From Sitta carolinensis (taxonomy: Eukaryota; Chordata; Aves; Passeriformes; Sittidae): a stretch of 64,000 nucleotides of DNA. The translations under genes and the position numbers were made by a program. This document shows positions 14,170 through 27,364 of this stretch, in pieces (position 1 is the first letter of the stretch; the number at the start of each line of letters is the position of its first letter). The stretch is from positions 108,648,108 to 108,712,107 of the forward strand of contig CM063283.1 of assembly GCA_032173965.1 (NCBI GenBank). Direction: 5' to 3'. Under the pieces are notes generated by a model. That model searched no databases. It saw only the letters and a program-made list of their open reading frames with translations, and was not told the origin of the DNA.

Positions 14170-14800
14170 AGTCTTATGAAATGCAGACATTACGTACAGA
14201 GGTGTTTGTGCTTCCCTGCCTCTCCCACACTCACTCTTTCCTTCTCCCCAAGCCTGGGGCTTTCATGGATGGTTCCATTGTGACGAGGCCCAGCGTCAGC
14301 CAACAACTTGAAGGGACTCCCAAAACCTTGGAATCCCTGGGCCAGCCTGGTGCAGTGCCTGCTGGAGTGTGCCTTCTGCACTGGATCCTCCAGTCCCGCA
14401 GTCATCCACCTGTCACAGGTGCTCCCCAGCCCCTCCAGAGTGCCTGGCCACTTCAGGGAGTGGGGGGAAGTCCTTCAGCAACATCTAAAGGTCACAGCTG
14501 TGGAGAAGGAACACCAAGTCTTAACTCACAGCGGCCTCCTGCCTCCCCAGGGATGCAGGGGGTCACAGCCATGGGGTGGGAGGTCCTGAGCTCAGTTTGG
14601 TGCTGGGCTGTCTGCCAGGAGCTGAGGGGGGTTCCAAGATCTGGACCAGCACACGCCATGGATCCCCTGCTTCTTTACACAAAACATTTCCTCTTTAAGC
14701 AGCCACATGCCAGGATCATTCAAGATGGGAGCTCTTCCTCCTGTGGTCACATCTGGCACTGACTCTGTGAATTTTAGGTAGGTATTAATCATGATTTTGT
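14170..14800. other. GC-richer unique segment, no gene recognised
   Basis: This stretch is clearly richer in G+C than the DNA on either side. It is crossed by a 252-codon plus-strand open frame (14,004-14,762) rich in Pro, Ser, Gly and His that has no recognised domain and is overlapped by other open frames on both strands. That pattern fits loss of stop codons through base composition rather than a real protein. It may be an old, unrecognised repeat or a conserved non-coding element. Confidence 0.4.
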
Positions 14801-17800
14801 ACCTCTATACCTCACTGGCATGTTGCGCCACTTTTTTCATCAATATCACTGTAATGTACCTGGGAGCTTATTAAATGAAGCCAATACCAATAAAAGCATC
14901 CTGGCTGACTTCAAAAATAAATTAGTATTTTTCTGCTTCTGTCTATAAATGAGATCTACCCTAAGAGCTAGGTAATTGGTAAGCTCTGTCCCTCTTAGCC
15001 CACATCTATATAATTTTCAAAGCTGGGTTTAACATGATGCTTCAAGTTAATATGCTGACACAATCTAATTTTCTAAAGAAAAAGGCTGACTACAGGTCTT
15101 CAGATATTCTTAAAAATATTCTGCTTAGTCTTATGGCAGTATGTTATACTAGCCAAGAAAAATGCAAGACCAGGTTTTGGAGTTTTGGAGCAGTTAAGAA
15201 CCATAAAGTGCTGTGGAAGGAAAGGGAAGTTACCTCTTGTTTCCTGTGAACATCTCCATGCTATAAAATACTGCTCACTCTCCTTGGCCAGATAAGGAAT
15301 TCATAAATGGCAGGGAAATCAAGAATCCAGGAGACTATGGAACTGAGAATTTTGATGTCTAAAGTGAATGAAATGGTGCATTTCAATTACAGAATATTGT
15401 TGTTTTTATGATTTTGTTAGTATTTTGATTTAGAAATGGTTGTATTGTTAACACAGTATGTTTTTTGCTGTAGCTACACGCTTAAGTAGACATGGTACAA
15501 CACCCAGAATTGCTACCTAGAGATACAGTATTTTGTACACAGTATGATTTCTAATTGCTTGAATAATACTACACAATAGATAATTTCTTCCTCGCTGAGA
15601 GCTGTTTCTCACTGCTTGAGATATAATAACCTCTTGGGAAGTCATGGAGCTGCAAACTGTAATGGTCTATGTGGAGCATTTTTGCTCAGTCTCTACTCTT
15701 AAAATGCTCAGCATTCACTAAAAAATGAATCAGGAGAAACTGGTAAAGTAAGTTGCAGAAACAGAATGAGATGGCTCTTCAGATTTATATATAGAAGGCT
15801 TTTTAGACGCCCACATCCCCTATATTAAAAACAGTGATTCAGAAAATCAGCCAGTGGATTCCTGAACCAAAGTATTGTGTGTGATTTTTGCAATACACAT
15901 TTAAAGAGATGCATTGTTTACAAGAATGAAATGGGTATTACAAGGCACTTTTGCAATACAGCTGTCTTGTAGTGTAGTCTCTTTACTTGGCTGACATGAT
16001 GCTAGTTTTAATTTACCAGTTTAATTTGCTGTATGTATCTATGCATTTATAAAAAATGCATCATTTTCTTCTCAGAAATATATATGAAACTATTCACCTG
16101 GAAATGCACATGGTAATATTAAATAACCCGAACAGAGTGAGGCTGGAAGGAGCAACAAAGTCACATATCTGATGCCTACAGCAAAGAACTAGAGTCAGGA
16201 AGATATTGTGGTTAACCCTACTGTAAGTTAAGTATTTGCCATCCAAATGCAGAATCCCCTTTTTGAAAGGACAGAAGGGGCTGACTGCAGACCAAACTCT
16301 GCATCACTCTTCCAATCCTCCTTAAAGGTGAGGGGCCCCTGCAAACACGTTGTTTTGTTGGTCAAACCCCAGTGGCAAATGTTAGTTGAACTCCCTGCCA
16401 TAACCTGTGGAATTGAGATAAGGGGGAGGTTCCCAAAACGATGTCACCTACTCCCCTGGCATGGCATGTCCCAAGGCCAGGGAGGTGCCTTGGGATCTCA
16501 GTGCCAAGGACCCAGCTGGCATCAATACCTGGTACAGGGGCAGCAGCTGCCCTGGACCCATCTCCCAGCAAGGCTTAGGATGCAGTCCAGAAGAGGAGCT
16601 GCAGCATTATTTAGAAAGCTGCATCTTTTCTTATGAAGGCATTCCCAGTTCTTGCCAAGCAGTGAGACAGATCAGTACAAGTCTCCTGCTGCAATACACA
16701 GAAACCATAATGGACAGGAGCCTCATGAGGGGAGACCCACAGACCAGGGGCTGGACTGCCACTGCTTTTTGCACAAGGAGCCGAGGGGATTGTGTGTCCT
16801 TTCCCTTTCCTTCTTCCTCATTCACAGCAGGGTGAGAGCTGCTGGTCCAGTACAAGAAATATCAATGATGGGTCTGCAGATTTTGTAGGCACTTCCATGG
16901 AATGGAGGCTAAGGCAGTGCCAAATGCAAGCTGATACGTTCTGAATGGTCATGTGCAATGAAACAATTTTATATTGGTGTGTCTTGATGAGCCTAGGTCT
17001 AGTTTTTAATAACATTCTTAGTGTTGTTGACTCTACCCAGGAGTGTGAGCCCAGACTGTAAAACTCCAAGCAGACTGACAGCTTGGCACCAAGGGTGGGG
17101 ACTCTGCTTTCCCAGATGGAGAAGCTGCTGTGCAAGAGCTGCCAGCCCTGACAGCAGCTCCCCAGGGGGAGGCGGGAATGCCCCAGATGGACGGCTCCTT
17201 GCTCAAACCCTGCTCAAAAAACACAAAGGACAGGAACCACATACTGCAGAAACCCTCCTTCCCCATCAGAGAAAATCGCATATGACCTTCTTGAATGCCC
17301 TTGCCCAGCCGAGTGTTTGATTTTTGTCCTGAATTATATTCTAGACTCTATGGAACAGCACTGATGGTGGCTGTGCATGTTATATAGGCATGTGAGCAGA
17401 CTGAAATCTGAGTAATAATTCTAAAAAAGATACACCCTAAGGACTTTTTAGGCATTTTAGTGGGACTGAAGAACTTTAGCTATATATTCCCTTCTTGGCT
17501 CCTCTGCTAGAAGAGCAGTGGAGGAACTTTCTAAAGTACCAGTGTTTCACCCACTGCCATCTATGATGTTATTCTGGACATAATAAATACTGGTAAGGGC
17601 TTTTCTGGATGGAAATTAAGGGTAGGTCTAGTACTTCAGAGAAACAACAAGCCTTTGTTTCCCTTCCAGTGTTAGCAAGGAAGAGAGGTTTGTATAGGGT
17701 ACGGCATAACTAAAAGTAGTTGTCATATAAGATGAAAATTAAGAACAAGGTACATATTCATAGTATTGTTGTGTGCTCTTTCAGACTAGAAATCAGTGCT

Positions 17801-18660
17801 GTGCCATCTTCTGAGGTGATATGGAGATCGGGCTTTGCTGGACACTAAAACAAAGGGAGAAACTGTAGCACAAGGGCAGTTACTGGCAGAATTCCTGTGG
17901 ACGTTAAGGAAAGGCAGGACTCACACCAAAGGAATTTGAAACAGTCGATTCCATTTGGAGTGTGGCCTCTTGTGTGCTCTTTCTCCACTGCTTTTCAAAA
18001 CTAAGTTGGTGATCACAGAAAGGATTGTCCTGCATGCCTTCACTCCAGAGGAATTTGTTCCAGAATACAGTCAACCCCCATGCACTAGCAAGACAAGGCT
18101 TCCTGCTCAGTCTCCTTCCAGCCTGTCAGCCTGTGCTGGAGCAGCCTGCTTCTAAAGCAAGTGTGAGACACAGCCAGGGATTGACCTCTGCAAGGAGCTG
18201 CCAGCAAGTGGAGCAGCAGCTCAGCCAGGATGGCCCAGTGAAAACAGCTCAGGTAGGATCTGAGATGGTCATTTGAGTATGAGCAGGCCAGGGCAATTTC
18301 AGGAAGCAGTGGGCTAAGTCCACACTGGTGACAAAGACGGTGAGAAAAAGATGGTGAGTTTTATTCTCTTGCTGTCACTTGGGGAATTAGAGCCCTCGGA
18401 GATGGCACCAGCACGAAATGAAGCATCAGCCCTCAAAGAAAGCTGTGTTTGAGGCAAAGGAGATTCCCTTAATAAATCTCTCACTCTCTCTCTCAGATTG
18501 TGACAGCCTGTCACAAATCTGCAACGCTTTTCTCTGAAACTCCAGGTAACCCTGAGCTAGAAAAACAGCACTTCCACAAAACACAGAAGGTCCTGCAAGT
18601 GATGGTTGCCTGATCCGTGCTACGGGGAATGCTCCGGAGGGATCCCCTGGGAGGGGTGTG

Positions 18661-18702
18661 TGGGAAGGGCTGCCTGGGAAGGGCTGCCAGGGAAGGGCTG
18701 CC
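18661..18702. repeat. 14-bp tandem repeat, 3 copies
   Basis: Three head-to-tail copies of TGGGAAGGGCTGCC occur; the third begins with A instead of T. The array is purine-skewed on the plus strand with regularly spaced GGG runs. Its copies are almost identical, which suggests recent slippage. Confidence 0.9.
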
Positions 18703-21700
18703 TTTAACGCTGGGCTCTGGAGCTGCCCGGTGTGGGGCATTGTGCGGGGTTGTGTAATCCGAATGAAAGGCCTTATTGTGATGGGTGCTGCTTATGGCAT
18801 AGGAAATTGTTGTGAGATTTTTCAGGCTGAAGTCTCCTGTTAACTCTATCCCAGCACTGTGCTATTTGTGCAGATTGTGCCATGCTCTCATAAAGAGCTT
18901 TTGGAAGACAATCCAAGTGAAAGATGAGTGTGCTGGAAAGGAAAAAAAGAAAAGAAAAGCAGTGTATGGGTTGCAAAAGTAGTAGTATGCTGGAAAGCTC
19001 ACCATCTTCTACTCTAGCCTTTCTGCAGTGAAGCATTTTTCTTTCTTTTTACCCTGCAATTTTGTATTTGATGAAGAATATTAATGCTTATTTGAATTAG
19101 GATAAAACCACAAAGTTGATAAAGCCCAATGTGGACAGACTGGAGCATTAGAGAAGAATCCAAGAGACTAAACATAAAAGATCAAGACATGAATAGGATT
19201 AAAAATTGTTTAAACCTATGTCTGGACTACCAAAATTATCAACTGTTATGTTAGATGACTTTTCAGATATTTGGAAGTGATACAAAGTTTCCTCTGTGAG
19301 TTAATTACTCCCTTAACTGTCCACTACAGGGTTTCTTTCATTTCCTCTCCCAAACATCTGGCAGTAGATACTGCAGAAGCCCACAGTCAGCAGGATACGC
19401 AAGCAGGGGCCTAACTTTAGTTCATGAGTCATCTCCGTGGCTCCAGTGGGACAGTTCAGGTGGTTAAAGTTAAGCATGTACTTAAGTACTTTGCAGAAAT
19501 GAAATGGATCTGTGCCAGAGGGAGGTTGCTGCCTAGGTAGGAAGTGGTCATTTGCCTGTCCTTAACCATTTATAAGAGGGATTTGTATAAAATATAACTA
19601 AAAGACAGCCCTCTGCTGTGAGAGCAATATTTCCTGATTTTTAAAAGTGTACCCCTGTCAACCTTTACAGTCTCTCTCAGCCCCCTGTTATTTCAAGCCA
19701 TTAGTTGGAGATACTTTGATCAGGTTCAGCAGAGCAGGGAGTGATTGCTCATCCTCACCTTACCCAGCTCAGGGAGCCTGCAGGGCACAGAGAGACAAAT
19801 CCTGCTCCAGGGTGCCTGCTTTGTGACAAAGGCTCTGCTTTCCTGCTGGCCACAGTGCAGCTGCTGACCTGGAGCTGTGTTTGCAGGCAAGACTGTCAGT
19901 CTGTGGGGTCGCCCTCCACCAGCAGCCCTTCCCACTGCAGAGCCATGGAGCCAGAGTGCTTCCTCTCCTTCATCTGAATATTCGTGCAGCTTTAAAAAAA
20001 TCCTTGTTTTTAAAATTCCATTTGGAGCTCTCTCATCCAGGCCATAGTGAGCACATTCTCTGGAGCCTTGATCACCACAAGGCCTGCAATTAATTCTGCT
20101 CAGGCTGTGGTCCTGTCTCCACCACCCCCTGAGTGTTTGCCTTCCCCTGGCTCCAGTGCCACAAGCCTGACCACAGGTGACCAGATGGTGGGTCAGGTGA
20201 GCTTTGGGCTTCATGGTAGTAGAGCTCATGCAGAAAAACAAGACTTGTATTATTGTACCCATACAGGAGCTGTATGGTGCATCCCAATAATACCTTTAAT
20301 AAAATCAGATAGTGATTTGTAGCTGAAAGAATGGTTTCAAAACTCCTTAAGAGTATCTGTGTCCCCAGTAATTCCTTTTTTTCTGAACATAAAAAAATGA
20401 AAATCAACTTTGGTCAAATAGAGAGCAATTTTTCCTAAGCCCTAATATCGGCAAAGTATTTCTCCTTGCACATTTTTCCCAACCTGTCAGAATCATAAGA
20501 CTGAAAATTATAAAGCCAGCAGCTTTGCTAGAAAATGTCAGGCAGCCACACATTTTTCAGAACAGAGTCTACTTTATGCTGGGTAGCATTGTTTGAAATT
20601 GAGTTTTCAAAGTGCACAATTTTTCATTTCCAAGTCAAGGCTAATGGAAAAATTTCACTTCCAAAGGTAAGATATGGAGCAACTGAAAACAGGGATTTAG
20701 AAAAGAACTGCCATCTCAGCAATCATTTTGAACATTAGGATCATTTGACATTTTAAAACTGGTGGCAATGATTCACTTATCAGAGGGACTTAACTAGGAT
20801 TTGTTTATATGTCTTTCAAATACTAAGTGTAAATCATCAGTCTTCCGTGTCTCTGTTTTCTCCTCCACAGGGTTCCTCTAAGCTCTCAGTTTCTCCCCAC
20901 CCATTGAATCATCATGTGGAATGGACTTTAATATTTACTCCCCATCCAACATTAAGCAAACTTTTCCTTCTTTCAATAGTTTTAGTCCATGGAGCATGGA
21001 GGCAGCTTCCCAGGATGGAGGAACCAAGCTCGTGCCACGTAAAGGAATCTGTATCCCTACTTGCCTCAGCCTCAGAGGCCAAGATTGTTCACATGAAAGG
21101 CAGATTGTTGCAAATTAATTAACAAAATGAGCATGAAGGTGAGTAACAGCATCATAGTACACTACAGAGGAAAGTTTGGGCTTGACATGTTTAAGAGAAG
21201 TCAACTCAGGGACTTCTTTTCCATACAGTGCATGGGAAGGTTGCTTTGGCCATATCCCAGGGAGTGGATGCAGGGCAGCATTGTCACACACTAATGCCCT
21301 CCTGCTGCTAAGCAAATATCATGGCCTTTATTTAAATACACATGCATAATAAATCTTTGGCAAACAACCCATGAAAACTACCAGCAGTTTCCTTGAAATT
21401 AAGAATATTCGAGTGTTTCTCCATTGCAAGAAATTTTTGGTGCAATGCTTCTGTTCTAGCTGAAAAGCCTTTTCCAGTCCTGCCACACAATTAATGCGCA
21501 CCTTCCACTGAAATTCCTGCTAGAAAAAACAGAGTGGCAGCCTGATGTCCTGGGCAGGGTGCTGTCTGATTTAATTTCAAGGCAGGCAAAGGAAAAAATA
21601 TGTGAGAGGAGTACCATTGAAAGGGCACATGGGAATGACTTACCATGGCAAAGGAGAAGAGTGGTGGAGTCAAGAAACAAGGCCATTTTCTCCACAGCAT

Positions 21701-24700
21701 CATCATCTGCACCGTTTAAATACACATGTAGTCCTTGCAGACATGTTTCCTGCTTGTTTTGACTAGAGGAAATAAGGTAGCAGGGAATACAAAAGTGTCA
21801 GGCAAAAGGATTTGTGTCAAAGTACAGCTTGTATAGCTGTCCCTGGAGCAAGACTAGGCTGCCCGAAGAAGACTACAGAAGAGAAAAAGTTAGTATAGTA
21901 GAAGAAATTCTTCTTTCTGCTCCTTGCAGCTCTTTTCCCTTCCAATAACTTTCCCCAGACTCTTCTGTCCTGCTTTCATTCCTTAGTGTAACCTAAAAAA
22001 GTTCTGGTATCTTGTCATTAATGTTGTCACCATTTCTTGTGCAACTGAGTAAAGAGCACAGCCTGAGCAAGAAGGCTGAGCATTGTACAGCAGAGTTTGG
22101 AATTAGCCTTGCACATCCTGGATTTTCCCTCTTGTCCCCATTTAGGTGCTTCATACTGAATTTATCTATAGCCTGGTCTCACATGCTGCTGTCAATGGGC
22201 TTTTCTTTTAGCAGTCATTTATCTGTGATCCAACAGGCTCATAGATTTCATAAAACTTCTTTTAAGAAGTATTTTACTTTGCATTATCCAGTGACTGTTT
22301 AATAGCAGCCAAGATGTATTCTCTTGAAATGCAGACCTGAACTTGCACATCTATTGTATCTGCCACTTACAGAATCACAACAGTCTGCTGGAGTTCTGGT
22401 CCCTAAACATGGAGTTTATCACTCCAAACACTTGAAAATGCTTCTAGAGGGCAAAAGATTTATCCAGGACAATTACTTACCTAATGCAAAATTTTCTGAG
22501 GAACACTTTCATTTAGAGAAAAGATCAAGAGAAGAAAACCTGCTCAAAAATTAATTTTAAATTACTTTGTGCAAAAGGAATGCAAGTGTTTGATGCAGTA
22601 GTCATATTAATGTGCTTGGTAACTGTTTGGAACAGGAAAGGAATATAAACAAATTATTTCATGGTGTAGTTCTCTCTGTCTGAGAGGAAGTGAAACTGCA
22701 ATGACACCATTTAACCCTTGCAGGATCAGGTATTAGTAGCCTGGTTTAAATGACAGCATTGTTTTCCCTATTTTCTCATCCCAAGCAGAAGCAGAGGCAA
22801 AGGGATATGCATTCTTCTTAAAGAGAAAGGATCTGTCAGTGTATGCCTGCCTCCTTTCAAAGATGTTACAGGAGGGCATGGTTTTTACAAAACCAAGTGA
22901 ATGTTGTTAATCCATGGCCAGTTGTGACCCCTCATTTAAATAAAACAGCAAATGAAGCCAAAATTTAAGGCGGGAGAAGGACTTGTTGTTAAACATCTAT
23001 TTTACACTTTCATGAGCATCTCAGACATATTAAGAATAAATGTAATTTGAATAGATGCATATTATTTAGTAAGATAATGCAAGGGAAGTTTAGCAATCTG
23101 TGATGAAGTGTGACTCGCTGAGGAGTGTTTATTCCCATTAGTATGCTAAATAGCCCATCACCAGCAGCACCAGAATGAGTGAGTAGAAATCAGCAGTCAA
23201 AACCTTTTGCTGGAACAAATGAAACTCACAGACATCAAGGTCAAGCAGGACAGGTACCTCTTCTGCTGCACAGAAGTCCAACCTGTGCCCTCCCTTGACA
23301 AAACACAAACGCAGGTAAATGGACCAACCTTTGCTCCTCGCTGCCACAGCAGAGCTGCAGCCCCTGGAGGGAAGGAGTGCTGCCAGTGGTGCCAGGGGGC
23401 TGTGTCTGCACAAGGGGTTTCTGCTGGCAGCAGAGAGGCAGCTCTGCCTCGTTATACCCCCAGGAGATGGAGGTGTGTTGGCAGTTCCTCACAGCTGGCA
23501 AAACTCCATAACAGCGGCCTGAGTGTCCACACTGAACAGTACAGTCTATCTCTGAGCAATTGTTGCCTCGAGGGTTTACACAGCCCTAAAGGTAGATTGA
23601 TGTTCAGGAAAAATTTCTAGGAGCATCTGCCTTTGGCTTTAGAGAGAGCCAAATAACATTTTGCTGAACAGAAGAATATATCTGAAGATGCTGATGGCAA
23701 AAGAAACCAAAACAGATTTCTTTACAGGTGTCAAGGCTTAGCTGCAAAGGGGCAGCTGTGTGGTCAGCATCACACTGCATAGAAATATCTGCCCCACTCC
23801 AGAACAAAGCTGAATTTGTGGCAGTTTTCTTCTTCTTTCAAAAGCTTTTTGGTTTTCGGAGAATGGAATGCAGTTCCTTCTTTCATCACTACCTTTCCCT
23901 TGGAGTCTGATGCAATTTTTAGTTATTGCTTTGTGAGGAGAATTGCTTATGATTCTGCAAACATGGAGAAATATGTTACTCACATTTCCTCATCCTTCAG
24001 GTCCTGGGAGAGAAACAGTGGGATTCCTCTGTGTATGCCAAGTGTGCATTCCTGTAAGCCACCAAAGGATCTCTGCAGTGTCACGTGGAAAAAAGCAGGC
24101 CCTCATAGAGCATGACTCTCATTTAAAACAGTTGCCTATGGAGAACTTAGCCTTTTTTAAATATCAGAGGAATATTTATCACCTTTAGCTGTGTGTGTCT
24201 ATACCAGGATGGGATGAACTGCATCCTAAAATGGTTTGCTCCTCTTCTGTAGACTCCAAAGGGAGCCTTGCCCCCCATGCCAGTGCAGCTGTCTATACTG
24301 CAGAGGTCTAAAGTTCACAGAGATCAGTTTTGTCCCAAAATGTCCTTCCAGTCAGCCTTTTCAGTCACAGCACTGTACAGGCATTATGCTCAGTGTGTGC
24401 TTCATATTTCTGTAATTCTTATCTGACATCCCTGGCTGTGTTTGACAAGAACCCAGGCGTTGTCTGTCCAGCACACAGAGGTCTCAGCTCTTCAGGGCCA
24501 CCCCTGCAGCTAATGGGGCTCACCTGATAATTGAACACTTCCTTTAAGGCTGCAGGGAATGCTGGCCTTGGATGGGAAGGCCATTGCTCTAACAGGGTGA
24601 CAATAAAGTGGAGCAATGGCAGAAGGCCATGTCACCTGTGCCACAGGCTCCCAGCACCCTGCACCGTGCGGGTGTAATTCCAGGTGTGGTTTGACATTAC

Positions 24701-24775
24701 AGCAAAAAGCCTGTCTAACCACTGGGTGCAGCTGAAAACTCCCTCTCTGCTGTGACCTGCACCTCTTCTCACCCT

Positions 24776-24795
24776 TCCTCCTCCTCCTCCTCCTC
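24776..24795. repeat. (TCC)n microsatellite
   Basis: A short run of about six TCC units followed by CTCAC. It is a simple sequence repeat with no sign of coding context. Confidence 0.85.
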
Positions 24796-27345
24796 ACTGG
24801 CACTGGGAAGTCTCCTGGGAGCCAGTTAAACTAACCCTTCAGAAGAAAGGATTTTCTAGCTCTCCTTTTGTCTCCCTGTCTCACATCAGTATCTAGGGAG
24901 CGCTGATGGGGAGGGGAGGAAGACAAAGATGAGACCACAAGGGTGGGAAAGGGCAGGGACTGCCCTGGCTGAACCTTCAGGGAGAAGTTTTCTGTCAAGG
25001 CTCAATACCTTTCAGTTGAAGCTTGCTCAGAACCAGTTACCTTACCTTGGGTGATGAGAAGTAACATGTTCAACTCCAGTAACTTTATATTTACCTTGAA
25101 CTTGTGCTTCCCAGCTCCTAAACCATGAGAGCATTTCATTTGAAATGCTGCTTGTTGATGTGCTAGATGTGCTTCCATCAAGCATGGGTGGCCTTCTTCT
25201 CTAAGGCAGAGATAACAGGGAGAGTTCAAAATCCTGAGATTGTTACCTGCTCATGTACTGTCTCTTCTACTTCAGAACCTGCACTGACAGGAGACACATA
25301 CCTTCAGACCTTGCCTAGGCTGTCACCTCAAAGTCCACCTGCCTCCAAAAGAGCAACATGGTAGAGCCAGCAGGTGGGCAGTGAAGCAGCAGTGATCACC
25401 AAAACTTTCTTTAACCAGAATGGATTGTGATTTTCTTAGTGCCCTTAATAGTAATTTATGATTAATCCATAATATTTTCAAGTAACTGTCTCTTTATCAT
25501 CATCTTTTAATTCTTGGCATTATAAAAAAAATTAGTTTGATTATTTCCTGTAATTTGAAGTGGTCACCAGTCTGTGACCTCTTTTCATCTTCTGTTTCTT
25601 GTTTCTCCAACAATGGACCAGTACAGCAGCTCATGAGAAAACTGCCTTCTAGAGCCAGGCCTTAATTAAGTCAAGCCTAAGTCATATCCTGGGGTCCTCA
25701 AATAAGGCTTCAACAAAAAGGCAGGTGTGGGAACAAAGGCCATGCTGAGTTAGAAAAGCTTCTTTTGTCATGATCATTTTCATGACCACCACAACTTCTC
25801 TTCCCCGATCTAAAGAGACCAACAGAAGGCCAAGGCTGGCTCCTTTTTCTTGCTAAATTAGATGTCCCAATTTATCTCACAGCTCTGCTTGTGATAAAGA
25901 CAGCTTGAAAGAGCTTTAACCAAAGTCATTTGCCAGCTCAGTTCTCTGGCAGCCCCAAGGAAAAGAGCTCCTCTCCCTGCTCTGCTTCCCTGGGGCTGCT
26001 CTCTGCAGTGGTGGGAGGCCTTTGCAAGCCTCATCTCCCTCTGGAAGATGAGATGATCTAGGTCCTGCCCCTCATCCCAGGAGGTTCCTCTCAGGTCCCT
26101 CGTTGCCTGGCAGCAGCTCCTGATCACTCCTGAACAACACATCCACATCCTTCTCAGGAGCAGTTGCCATCCTCAAATCCTCCAGGCTGTCCTGATTTTC
26201 CTATACCACTTATTAATGTTCATAATTGTAAAATAATTGGGCCTGCTGAGTTTGTAATGAAGGCACAATTTTAAATGCTGTAATCAAAGAACTTTCAATT
26301 GGATTAAGACTTGAGTGTCCTAGTGGTTTAATTACAGGCCCAGGTAAGCACAAATAAGCTTTGGGTTTACTCCTGTATCTCAGATAGACCACAGCAAAGT
26401 CTTTGTGCCCACTTGGTATCACTGAATATCTGGCACTAATTAAAGGTTGAACCCCAGTAGCCAGGACTCCTACGTGGCATCCCGGGCAGTGAGAGTCAGC
26501 CCCAGACATGCACGGCTCCTAGGGTGAGACAGCACTGGATTTACTTAGTCAACATGACAAATACCAGTGCAGAATTCCTTAGGAGGAGGCATCCTGTGAA
26601 ATGAAAGGCTGAACTGAAGGGTGTGCAGCTTGACAAATGCTCCAAATCAGCACAGCCACTGAAAGGTGGTGTCCTCCTCTCCCCTTGCTCCCAGCCATCA
26701 TTCTCAGCCACGCTGCCTTCTCCTCTCTCTGCCAAAATTGGTTCTATATCCACATGAAAAGGTAAATACAGTTAAAGGCAACTTTTTTTATTTCTTTTCT
26801 TTTTTTGCCTGAAAGAACTGCACAAATATTTACAATAGCATGGTGAAACAGGGAGTCCAGGGACAGGGACAAGATGCTGTTGGTGAGAGGAACCCCTTAA
26901 GAGTGATGGGAGCATCAGAACCCATGTGCTTAAATGTTGGTCAAATCCTAAGGAGAAAGGTGAGAATGACAAAATTTTAAAGAGGGTTATTTAAGCTTGA
27001 GTCCTGTAAGGGCAAATAATTATTTCTGCAGTGCACCTCTGGAAAGGGCAATGTATTTCAATAGCATTAGAAAATGTGGTCTATCAAACAGGCTCCAGAC
27101 AGTCCCTGGTGACAAACCTCCTAATCTGGGGCACGGGAGACGTCGCACTGCAAACGAGGTCTGAGCTACAAGCAAAACACATTGGGACTTCAGTTTCAGT
27201 TCTGCTTTGGCTCGTTTGCAGCCTGGTCCTTTCCTAGTCTTTGAACTCCTCCCAAGCACACTCAGGGACTGGTTGGTAGGCAGGGTGTGCTGCAACTGCC
27301 AGAGAGATTAATTGGAAGAGAAGTGTAGATCAACAGCATCAGCTG

Positions 27346-27364
27346 CACACACACACACACACAC
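27346..27364. repeat. (CA)n microsatellite
   Basis: Nineteen bases of alternating C and A, followed directly by GTGT. It is a typical dinucleotide microsatellite. Confidence 0.95.

Larger units (their letters stand above)
14801..27345. other. Gene-poor intergenic DNA, second block
   Basis: Nothing that can be supported as a gene was seen on either strand. The frames of 100-180 codons present, such as the minus-strand one at 19,726-20,262, have no recognisable family signature. Small simple repeats inside the block are listed separately. Stretches around 16.4-16.8, 19.7-20.2, 23.3-23.5 and 24.6-24.9 kb are somewhat GC-richer but contain no feature I can name. Confidence 0.55.

Noticed and set aside
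19726..20262. 178-codon minus-strand open frame
   Set aside because: No family signature, no splice context and overlapping plus-strand frames of similar quality. Judged to be chance.
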